Shown piece after piece: positions 17,881-25,482 of a stretch of DNA of 64,000 bases (the stretch's first letter is position 1; each line of letters opens with the position of its first letter). A model generated the notes under the pieces. The model did not search any database, was not told where the DNA came from, and saw nothing but the letters and a program-made list of their open reading frames with translations. The stretch comes from Chloroflexota bacterium (GTDB lineage: Bacteria; Chloroflexota; UBA11872): NCBI GenBank assembly GCA_022821645.1, contig JAJEDE010000009.1, positions 41,076 to 105,075 of the forward strand, given 5' to 3'. The position numbers were made by a program, and so were the translations under genes.

Positions 17881-18339
17881 GTGAAGACGTTTGTGCATGA
17901 GTCGAGCGTGTGGCTGCCGCGGCCGCTGGAGGAGGTGTTCGAGTTTTTCTCGGACGCTTCGAACCTGGAGGTGATTACGCCGCCGTGGTTGAAGTTCAGC
18001 GTGGTGACGCCGAGGCCGATCGAGATGCGGCCGGGGACGCTGATCGATTACCGGCTGCGGTTTCGGGGGTTTCCGCTGCGGTGGCGGAGCGAGATCACGG
18101 CGTGGGATCCGCCGCACCGGTTTGCGGACGTGCAGGTGAAGGGGCCGTACCGGCAGTGGATCCACGAGCATTCGTTCGTGGAGCGCGATGGCGGGACGCT
18201 GGCGGGGGACCGGGTGGAATACGCTGTGTGGGGCGGCGCGCTGGCCAACTGGCTGGTGGTGCGCCGGGACGTGGAACGCATCTTTGAATACCGCACGCAA
18301 ACGCTGACGGCGATGTTCGCCAATGGAGAAGACTCATGA
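17881..18339 (+). CDS. SRPBCC (START-like) ligand-binding protein
   Basis: A 152-residue helix-grip protein. The start FVHESSVWLPRPLEEVFEFF and the middle LRFRGFPLRWRSEITAWDPP are typical of the SRPBCC/polyketide cyclase-dehydrase superfamily, which binds hydrophobic ligands in a cavity. The GTG at 17881 follows a GGAGG site at a good distance. It lies in the same direction as the aminotransferase before it and the dehydrogenase after it. No catalytic residues can be assigned and the ligand is unknown. Confidence 0.8.
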   Translation: MKTFVHESSVWLPRPLEEVFEFFSDASNLEVITPPWLKFSVVTPRPIEMRPGTLIDYRLRFRGFPLRWRSEITAWDPPHRFADVQVKGPYRQWIHEHSFVERDGGTLAGDRVEYAVWGGALANWLVVRRDVERIFEYRTQTLTAMFANGEDS

Positions 18340-18368
18340 GCCTGGCAACGCAAGGGAGCCGCTGAGCG

Positions 18369-19382
18369 GTGCGCCTGGCAATCATCGGCGCGCAGCATGG
18401 GCACGTGCTGGGGATTACGCGGCAGCTCATTGCCGAGGACGGCGTGGAACTGGTGGCGGTGGCGGAGGCGGAAGCAGCAGTGCGGGAGGAGACTACGGCG
18501 GCCTTTGGGGTGCCGGGAATCGCGGACTACCGCGAGCTGCTGGACGGATCCATCGACGCGGCGGCGCTGGCGCCGATCAACAACGAAAAGGGCGAGGTCG
18601 CGGTGGCCTGCCTGGAGGCGGGCGTGAGCGTGCTGCTGGACAAGCCGGCGGTGACGACGCTGGAGGACCTGGACCGGCTGGAAGCCGCGGCGCAGGGCGA
18701 GGCGGCGCTGAGTTGCGCGCTGACGCTGCGGTTCAGCGGTCCATACCTGGCGGCCAAGCGGGCGATCGAGGCGGGCGAGATCGGGCAGGTGGTGTCGTCG
18801 ATGGCGCAGCGGCCGCACAAGTGCGGGCCGGCGGGGCGGCCGGCCTGGTTTTTTGAGCGCGAGCTGAACGGCGGGGCGCTGCTGGACCTGTGCATTCACG
18901 ACGTCGACGCGGTGCGCTGGCTGCACGGCAGCGAGCCGACGGGCGTGGCGGCGCAGCACGGGGCCACGCGCTTTGCGGAGTACCCGACGTTTGCCGATCA
19001 CGCGGAGGTGTGGCTGCGGCTGGCGGACGGCGGGTCCGCGTTCCTGCGGGCCTCGTGGCTGACGCCGGACAGCGCGCCGTATCACGGCGACTGCCGGATG
19101 CTGATCGAGGGGACCGAAGGCTCCATCGAGATCCGGACGACGGCGGAGGACTCCTGCACGATCGACCATGGCGGGACGCAGCGGACGCTGTCGGACTTCG
19201 AGGGGCCGTCGCTGGATACGCCCACGGCGGACGCGCCGAACGCGCTGGCGCGGGACTTTATTGCCGCCGCGCGGGGTGAGACTGACCTCGCGATTACGGC
19301 TGACGACGTGATTGCGTCGCATCGATGGACTCTGCTGGCGCGGGACGCGGCGGATAGCGGGACTCTAGTTACGGGACAGTAG
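18369..19382 (+). CDS. second Gfo/Idh/MocA-family oxidoreductase of the cluster
   Basis: A 337-residue NAD(P)-dependent dehydrogenase with N-terminal LAIIGAQHGHVLG and the lysine motif as LDKPAVTTLEDLDRLE. The first Rossmann loop is GAQHGH, a variant of the usual GxGxxG/A, also seen as GADSTH in the third family member at 33673. The C-terminal domain contains LLDLCIHDVDAVRWLHG, the active-site helix of the family. GTG start. It follows the SRPBCC gene by 29 bases and precedes the SMP-30 lactonase, consistent with oxidation of a sugar to a lactone that the lactonase opens; this pairing is inference. Confidence 0.87.
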   Translation: MRLAIIGAQHGHVLGITRQLIAEDGVELVAVAEAEAAVREETTAAFGVPGIADYRELLDGSIDAAALAPINNEKGEVAVACLEAGVSVLLDKPAVTTLEDLDRLEAAAQGEAALSCALTLRFSGPYLAAKRAIEAGEIGQVVSSMAQRPHKCGPAGRPAWFFERELNGGALLDLCIHDVDAVRWLHGSEPTGVAAQHGATRFAEYPTFADHAEVWLRLADGGSAFLRASWLTPDSAPYHGDCRMLIEGTEGSIEIRTTAEDSCTIDHGGTQRTLSDFEGPSLDTPTADAPNALARDFIAAARGETDLAITADDVIASHRWTLLARDAADSGTLVTGQ

Positions 19383-19441
19383 GTCCGGCGGCTATGGTTC
19401 GATCAGTCTGACGCGGCTGGTAGATCACAAGGGAGCGTGCG

Positions 19442-20347
19442 ATGGCCTGGGAGTTTGAGCAGTTGGACGGTCCGTACGGGAATGTGACGGAGGGTCCGGC
19501 GTGGGACGGGGAGGCGCTGCTGTTCACGAGCATCCAGCAGAGCCGGATCATGCGCTACGACCCGAGGTCGGGTGAGTCGACGGTCTACCGCGAGGGCACG
19601 AACTACTGCAACGGGCTGATGTTCGACCCCAGCGGCGTGCTGTACGGCTGCGAAGGCGGGGCGCGGCGGGTGGTTCGGTACAACGCCGACGGGACGACGA
19701 CCGCGCTGACGGACGGGTTCGAGGGGCAGCGGCTGAACATTCCCAACGACCTGGCGATCGACAACGTGGGGCGCATCTGGTTTACCGACCCGTATTACGA
19801 AGGGGCGGCGGGGCCGTGGACCGAGGATCGCGGGAACAAGGATTTGGACCATGACTCGGTGTACCGGCTGGATCCGCAGGACGACGGGTCGTGGGCGGTC
19901 AGCCGGGTGACGTTCGATACGACGCGCCCGAACGGCCTGCTGTTTTCGCTTGACCACTCGGTGCTGTTCGTGGCGCAGAGCGGGCGGCGTGAGGACGAAT
20001 ACCGGCAGCTGCGGTCGTACCCGGTAAACGATGACGGCTCGCTGGGCGAGATGACGGTGCTGCATGACTTTGGCGCGCACCGGGGCATTGACGGAATGGT
20101 CCTGGACACCGACGGGTATATCGTGGCGACGGCGGGTTGGGACCAGGGTGGGCCCGGGTCGTCGATCTACGTGTTCGCGCCGGACGGCGAGGTGATCGAG
20201 CGCCACGACGTGCCCGTGGCGAATCCGACCAACTGCACGTTTGGCGGGGATGACCTGTCGACCCTGTACGTGACCAGCATCGGCGGGTACCTGCTGCGGG
20301 TGGAGACGCAGCGGCAGGGGCGGTTGCACTATCCGCCGGCGGGATAG
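19442..20347 (+). CDS. SMP-30/gluconolactonase/LRE-like lactone hydrolase
   Basis: A 301-residue six-bladed propeller enzyme. Expected metal ligands can be placed: Glu in VTEGPAWDGE near residue 17, Asn in the IPNDLAIDNVGRIWFTDPYY segment, and Asp in HRGIDGMVLDTDG. An AAGGGAG ribosome-binding site precedes the ATG. Members open sugar lactones to aldonic acids in a Ca or Zn dependent manner. Its place after a Gfo/Idh dehydrogenase makes a dehydrogenase-lactonase pair for sugar oxidation likely. No signal peptide, so cytoplasmic. Confidence 0.88.
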   Translation: MAWEFEQLDGPYGNVTEGPAWDGEALLFTSIQQSRIMRYDPRSGESTVYREGTNYCNGLMFDPSGVLYGCEGGARRVVRYNADGTTTALTDGFEGQRLNIPNDLAIDNVGRIWFTDPYYEGAAGPWTEDRGNKDLDHDSVYRLDPQDDGSWAVSRVTFDTTRPNGLLFSLDHSVLFVAQSGRREDEYRQLRSYPVNDDGSLGEMTVLHDFGAHRGIDGMVLDTDGYIVATAGWDQGGPGSSIYVFAPDGEVIERHDVPVANPTNCTFGGDDLSTLYVTSIGGYLLRVETQRQGRLHYPPAG

Positions 20348-20380
20348 GGGCTGATTCGCGTCGCTGGCCGTAGTGGCGGG

Positions 20381-20989
20381 GTGAGTTGGCGGTGCGTTGT
20401 GCTGGTGGCTGTCGCGGGCGCGCTTGTGCTTGGTGCGTGCGAGCAGGGGAGCTCGCAGACGACCGCACCGCTTCCGACAGCCACGCCAGCTTCGACGCCC
20501 ACGACTGAGCCGACGCCCACGGAGACTCCGGGTGCTACCGCGGAATCCACGCCCGTTCCCGCGCTGCCGCCGTTGCCGGGCACAGGGACGGACGGGCAGC
20601 CGATTCAGACGCAGGCGTATGCGCTGGCGGACTATGCGACGGAGGTCGCCAGCGATGGGAGCCGAACGCGGCGCGGGCGGGGTTCGGAGAGCTCGATCGT
20701 GTCGCTGCCGGGGGGCGAGAGCTTTTACGTGACGTTCAGCGTCACGCTGAATTTCGGCATCGTCCAGGTTGTGTGGAGTTCGGTGGGCGATGACTCCGGG
20801 AGCACGACGCCGGCAGCCGGCCAGGAGTCCTCCGGTGGATCAGCGTCGGTCGCCAGCGGCACGGCGCAGATCGCCATGGACGAAGGCGCGGTGTCGATCG
20901 GTCCAGTCAACACGGCGATTGCGTTGCAGATTCTGTCCAGCGACGGCGGGAGCCGGTGGGCGTTGCGGTTTGCCGGTGTCGAGCGTTGA
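20381..20989 (+). CDS. hypothetical lipoprotein with Thr/Pro linker
   Basis: A 202-residue protein from GTG 20381: hydrophobic signal peptide with lipobox LGAC at about residue 20, a Thr/Pro/Ala-rich linker to about residue 65, then a 130-residue domain with many beta-strand-like stretches (SFYVTFSVTLNFGIVQVVW). The domain is not one I recognise. It should be exported and lipid-anchored. It ends the plus-strand run that begins at 13733, and may not belong to the pathway. Confidence 0.7.
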   Translation: MSWRCVVLVAVAGALVLGACEQGSSQTTAPLPTATPASTPTTEPTPTETPGATAESTPVPALPPLPGTGTDGQPIQTQAYALADYATEVASDGSRTRRGRGSESSIVSLPGGESFYVTFSVTLNFGIVQVVWSSVGDDSGSTTPAAGQESSGGSASVASGTAQIAMDEGAVSIGPVNTAIALQILSSDGGSRWALRFAGVER

Positions 20990-21019
20990 CGCCGACCAGC
21001 ATGGGGGGAGTCCAGCTTT

Positions 21020-21165
21020 TGAAAATGTACTTTGCCGTGAGGGGCCGTTCCAGCGGAAGAGTTGCGGAGCGTATCGAGAGTCTCGACGAGTTCGTCGATG
21101 GAGAACTCGATGAGGCATTCGCCGACGTCACGGTTGCCCGCAGTACCTTCATCAGAATCGCGCAA
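21020..21165 (-). pseudogene. 3' fragment of a creatininase-family gene
   Basis: On the minus strand this reads RDVGECLIEFSIDELVETLD followed by TLRNSSAG and PHGKVHF. It aligns with the last 40 residues of the intact creatininase at 27159-27980 (EVGQSLIESSIDELAEILDH, then PHGQVHV). The DNA is also recognisably similar (by eye around three quarters identical), including CGAGTTCGTCGATGGAG in both. Nothing resembling the rest of the enzyme lies upstream; the STAND gene begins to read out within about 55 bases. The normal stop has also been lost. It is therefore the stump of a diverged third creatininase, cut off where the AT-richer island starts. Confidence 0.7.
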
Positions 21166-21219
21166 GACGCTGATGCGAACCTAGCCAACACGTCCCGTTG
21201 TTCACTCGGTGCATCAAAT

Positions 21220-24200
21220 TCATCGCAGCAATTCAGTGATGCCTCTGGGCATAGCAAATTTCCCGCACTCGATAGGATCGCAGAAGGCACTAGTTCTTCT
21301 CCTCAATTCTCTTTCGAGGAGCCTTACATAGCGTCGATGCAGCTTGTAGTCATCCGCCGGGAGGAGTTTTCCAAGCCAGACCAGAAAATGATCTAACCCT
21401 TGGTTACGTACGTCACTGTTCTCCAATGTTCTGATGATTCGATCACAGGCTGTGAGCAAGTCCTTATCGCCTAAACCTCGTATGCAATCAGTCAACACAT
21501 CGGTCCTTTCTTGATCCAAAGGTTCTTGTGCAACTGAGACCACTAGAGCTGCAATCCTGCTATCAGTATGATCAAATGTATCAGGAATCGGCAAAACCAA
21601 GTTCTTGGATGGTTGATGACCACGCTCGGCCAAGAGTGCAAGACCAGGCAATAGCGATTCCTGCCCCTCCCGCGTCGAAGAGAATGAGAATGCTTTGCAC
21701 AATATGTCCACACCAGCCTCGCTTATTCGTCGCGGACCTCCATAGGCGGCTAACTGAAAGTCACTTTCCCTTATGACGCGAAATAGACGTTCGATATCTT
21801 CATGCTTTGAAGATTCATCCAGTTGGTTTATGACAACTTCAATGGGTACAGTTGAATCGGACAATAGGTCTGTCAGAAGCACTTCTAAACGGCGAGTGTC
21901 AACTAAGGGTTTAGGCTTGTGGCCGCGGTGATAATAGGTGAATGAATACCCAATTAGACGCGTTATTATCATGGCGGATACAAATGATCTTGATCTACCT
22001 GGTTGGATGCGATCACGCAGCTGTATGAGTCTGTGCAATTGAGATGTGTCGTTCGAGTTTGCATGGTAAATAGGCCATAGTGATAACGTTGTTGGAAATC
22101 CTGTGTACGCGATTCTTGAATCGAAAGGCAAGCGTTCGTCCGTCATCCCGAGCAAATCGTCCTCTGTGACGCCGGACTTGGCCCAGCGATCCTCGGCCTT
22201 CATCCAGTCATTTATGTCGCCAAGTTCGCCATGTTTGGCCCTGGCTGCCATAGCTACCAAGTCAGAACTCTTGGTACACATTTTTATGCAGGCCGCTAAT
22301 GGCCAAGGAAGCTGCCAATACCAACGGAATGTGAGGCTGTCTGGTTCCTGTTGAACAATGGCAGCGATATCGAGGAGTTCCGCTGCCAAAACGTGTCGAG
22401 TGGGATTCTGTAGAAATCGTGCTGCTGACCGCACCATTTCCCATGTTGGATGAGCACTCTTGGTCGAAGGGATTCGTTGAAGATCCTTTGACCATAGTGA
22501 GTCGTCGCCAACTCGGTGAGAACTAGCGAATCCAAGATAGGTTTGGTCGAGGATTCCTATTTGGCGTCTGGGATGAAACGGATCACCCATTAATGCCTTT
22601 ATTATGGCATGTTTGTAGCGCTCCTCGTCATCCTGGGATTCCATCGTTGAATGAGGTCTAGTAAGGCGTCCAGAAGCGTACGGCACGCTCATCGATACAA
22701 TCTCGCGCAGACGCTCGAACGACTCGGTCGGAACCAAGTCAAGGAGCTTGTCCGTAGCCCAATCGCCCATTCCGAAGTTTCGGGTCGCTTCCAGGACTTT
22801 CGCTTGCCTATCCACCTTCTTAGGCCAGTATTGCATGGCCATTGCTTCTGCCCAAGACAACCCGACCGCTACAAGATTTAGTAGACAGTTCCAGGCGTTC
22901 AGTTGAAGGCGAATTCGCTCATCGTTAAGTCGTTGGTCCAACTCGGATATGTATATTTCCTTCAACTGGTCGTTATATACTTGAGCCAGTTGTACGTGGT
23001 AACTCTCGTTGTCGACATCCAATGAACGAACAGCTATACGAGCCAAACTCTGAACGAATTTCGGCTGGTTTGTCGCCAAACCGTCCTCTAGGAGATCCAT
23101 CGCTAGTCCAGATCCAGATAGAAACTTTCGCTGGATGGCATCGTCTGGACTCTCGTTCAGTTGGCCACATATGGCGTACACGGTGTCACGAAGATGCTGT
23201 CGTTCAGAGAAGCACTTGCCTGCAGCGAAGAGAAACACGTTCCTCCAATTCGAAAGAGGACCGATTTCATGGAGTCTTTTTTGAACGTAATCGTCGGATC
23301 CTTCCGTTAGACTCTCGGCTGCCATGAACTCTTGGAGCGACCGTATTTCGAAGCCCACTTGTTCGGACTCCAAACCCACAAGAAAAACCAAACGATGGAG
23401 GGCAGCTTTTACGATCTGATCAGTTAGTCCTTGTAAGCTGTCCCCGGAGTGCCCCTCTTCTTCTAGTCGCTTAGTGACGAGCTCAATAAATCGCTCCTGT
23501 GGAAACTTCGTGTCGGTGCGTCCAGTTTGCTCTGAGTCTACCTGTAACAGGAGACCTACATGGCTGTGAATGGCGTTGATGTCTGGCTGGTAGTTTCGCA
23601 GGATCGCTGAGGCCGGAATGTCTCGTTCGACCTCACGTCGATAGATGACGTCGTAATAGGCCTTGAATAGATTCCACCGAGACTGGGGTGGCTGTCCTAG
23701 TCGATCAACAAGGGCTGTCATAATTGTAACTTGCAATGGACTTTGCATTAGACGCGATGTGGATTCACTTTCCAAGGCTCGTTCTAAACGACCTAGTACT
23801 TTAGCCTTCCGGTCGGTTTGCGCCCCAAAACGAACGCTTGCTAAACGTCTTGCGAAGCGACGACAGAGTTCCTTTGAGAGTGGTGCTAACCTCTGATGTT
23901 GGTAATAGGATGGAGAAAAGTCGTCATTGTAACCCTGAGGCCTGCTCGTCGCTAGGACAAGAATGTCAGCGTTGGCGCTTGTCGTGTCTATCCAGAAGTC
24001 TCTGATCGCCTCCAACACTTGATCACGATTGCTCGAAGACGGTACCTCGTCAAGGCCGTCAAAGACAATGACCGTGGGATACTTGCTTATCCAATTCCTC
24101 AGGTCATCGGCTGACGTACTTCGGTTAGTTGTCTTATGAATGAGGTGGGCCAAATACGAAATAACCGAGTTTATATCTGGCAGGTCATCGTTAGATAGGG

Positions 24201-25320
24201 CGGTGGCGAATTCGTTCAGAACAACACGGAAGGGACATCGTGGCACCACTGACATTTCTAATCTGTCTTCTCTGCAGTGGCGACCAATCAGCATAAGAGC
24301 ATCACGAATTTCGGGAGAGAGCGAATCCTGAGATATTCTGGATAAAATCGAAGCACGAAAGATCTGGCAGATGAACTGTGCGACAGTAGTCTTTCCTTGC
24401 CCTGGCCCGCCGATGAGTACGTATCTTCCTCGTGACCGATGAGACAACTGACTGTCTGAGTCACCTCCGATTCCGGTCGCTGACAGAGATCTACGGTCTA
24501 GTCGGTCGCCGGCGATGTCCAAAATTCGTCTGACGAATCCTCCTTCTTCGGAGTCAGACTCCTCGTAGTCGTAGTCCTCGTGATTGGTGTCGTGCGATTG
24601 ACGTGCGTCGGGATCGTCAGGCTGATCAGTTGTGTGCAAGTCGATAAAAACTCTCGCAAGTGGAATCCGTTCGTCTATTTCATGCCCTGCTTGGTCGAGA
24701 TTCACATACTCATCGCTAAGCAGCTGTTTTTGTAGAAAATTATACATAGTGTCTTTGAAGTCTGGCTGCGACAGTCTCAACTGAGCGATTATTTCTGCAA
24801 GGACATCCCCCGGTGTGACCCACGGAGCGTAACTTTGCCGTACTTCGTGATCGGAATCAAGGAATACTCGTATCTTGTCGTAATCCCAGATGTCAAAACC
24901 CTTTAGTGGCAGTCGACGCTTGAGGTCGTTGAGTATAGTGGTGGCGCGGTCTTTGGTGCCGGTTATGTTTACTGGTGAAAGGGTAACATTGGTAGCGAAG
25001 ATAAGGTATTCGGGCCGCCTCAGAGCAGACTTTGGACTGAGATATTTGTCTACTTCTTTTTGTAATTCAGATAGCGCCCATTGGCGATCTTCTGTACTAT
25101 GGCCTGGTCGCTGGCGAAACTTGGCTTGTATTACGCAGTACCCGTCCCATGCCGCTATTTCGTTCGGATAAGGAATCTTCCCTTGAAATGTGGCTTCGCG
25201 ACCACCGTCAGGTCCGTCGCCAAACACTACAACACCTGGTCCGATGGTCTTAATTGAGAGTGCTTGGATGAGGTGCTCAAATGAGCGGCTGGAAAGCTGC
25301 GAGAGGTCGTAATCAGGCAT
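21220..25320 (-). CDS. STAND NTPase: PD-(D/E)xK-like nuclease domain fused to NACHT, large C-terminal sensor region
   Basis: A 1366-residue protein from the ATG at 25320, chosen because GGGAGGA lies seven bases upstream; two extra residues from a TTG are possible. Residues 1-175 look like a Mrr-type restriction endonuclease domain: RSFEHLIQAL helix, FGDGPDGGREATF (Asp38) and the core strand CVIQAKFRQ (Gln65-x-Lys67). An acidic linker precedes the NACHT module: Walker A GGPGQGKTT with Lys310, Walker B VIVFDGLDEVP (Asp421, Asp424, Glu425) and a sensor strand LVLATSRPQGY. The last 850 residues are alpha-helical and would be the ligand-sensing part. This is the architecture of Avs-like antiphage STAND proteins. 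The gene is far less GC-rich than its surroundings. Confidence 0.85.
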   Translation of the reverse strand: MPDYDLSQLSSRSFEHLIQALSIKTIGPGVVVFGDGPDGGREATFQGKIPYPNEIAAWDGYCVIQAKFRQRPGHSTEDRQWALSELQKEVDKYLSPKSALRRPEYLIFATNVTLSPVNITGTKDRATTILNDLKRRLPLKGFDIWDYDKIRVFLDSDHEVRQSYAPWVTPGDVLAEIIAQLRLSQPDFKDTMYNFLQKQLLSDEYVNLDQAGHEIDERIPLARVFIDLHTTDQPDDPDARQSHDTNHEDYDYEESDSEEGGFVRRILDIAGDRLDRRSLSATGIGGDSDSQLSHRSRGRYVLIGGPGQGKTTVAQFICQIFRASILSRISQDSLSPEIRDALMLIGRHCREDRLEMSVVPRCPFRVVLNEFATALSNDDLPDINSVISYLAHLIHKTTNRSTSADDLRNWISKYPTVIVFDGLDEVPSSSNRDQVLEAIRDFWIDTTSANADILVLATSRPQGYNDDFSPSYYQHQRLAPLSKELCRRFARRLASVRFGAQTDRKAKVLGRLERALESESTSRLMQSPLQVTIMTALVDRLGQPPQSRWNLFKAYYDVIYRREVERDIPASAILRNYQPDINAIHSHVGLLLQVDSEQTGRTDTKFPQERFIELVTKRLEEEGHSGDSLQGLTDQIVKAALHRLVFLVGLESEQVGFEIRSLQEFMAAESLTEGSDDYVQKRLHEIGPLSNWRNVFLFAAGKCFSERQHLRDTVYAICGQLNESPDDAIQRKFLSGSGLAMDLLEDGLATNQPKFVQSLARIAVRSLDVDNESYHVQLAQVYNDQLKEIYISELDQRLNDERIRLQLNAWNCLLNLVAVGLSWAEAMAMQYWPKKVDRQAKVLEATRNFGMGDWATDKLLDLVPTESFERLREIVSMSVPYASGRLTRPHSTMESQDDEERYKHAIIKALMGDPFHPRRQIGILDQTYLGFASSHRVGDDSLWSKDLQRIPSTKSAHPTWEMVRSAARFLQNPTRHVLAAELLDIAAIVQQEPDSLTFRWYWQLPWPLAACIKMCTKSSDLVAMAARAKHGELGDINDWMKAEDRWAKSGVTEDDLLGMTDERLPFDSRIAYTGFPTTLSLWPIYHANSNDTSQLHRLIQLRDRIQPGRSRSFVSAMIITRLIGYSFTYYHRGHKPKPLVDTRRLEVLLTDLLSDSTVPIEVVINQLDESSKHEDIERLFRVIRESDFQLAAYGGPRRISEAGVDILCKAFSFSSTREGQESLLPGLALLAERGHQPSKNLVLPIPDTFDHTDSRIAALVVSVAQEPLDQERTDVLTDCIRGLGDKDLLTACDRIIRTLENSDVRNQGLDHFLVWLGKLLPADDYKLHRRYVRLLERELRRRTSAFCDPIECGKFAMPRGITELLR

Positions 25321-25482
25321 GCACAAATCCTCCCTGAGTCACTGTTTAGTATCCTATTGGTGATCTGGTGATGTTGATATTAGGCACATCCATGGGTGAT
25401 GTCAAATGGGGGGCTGTGCTCACAGGTCGGGCAATTGTGGATGTTGAGGTGTCAATTTCTCTATCAACCTGTGAAAGCTCGA
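25321..25482. other. spacer between methyltransferase and STAND genes
   Basis: 162 AT-rich bases with the STAND gene's ribosome-binding site at 25328-25334 (GGGAGGA on the minus strand). The stretch 25335-25380 is the most AT-rich and could hold a minus-strand promoter (for example AGGATACTAAA), but no -35 element is convincing. The two genes may be one transcript or the STAND gene may have its own promoter. Confidence 0.35.

Noticed and set aside
20956..21396. Plus-strand 146-residue frame at the left island edge
   Set aside because: The minus strand of the same DNA reads as creatininase and then the STAND C-terminus, which explains it better.
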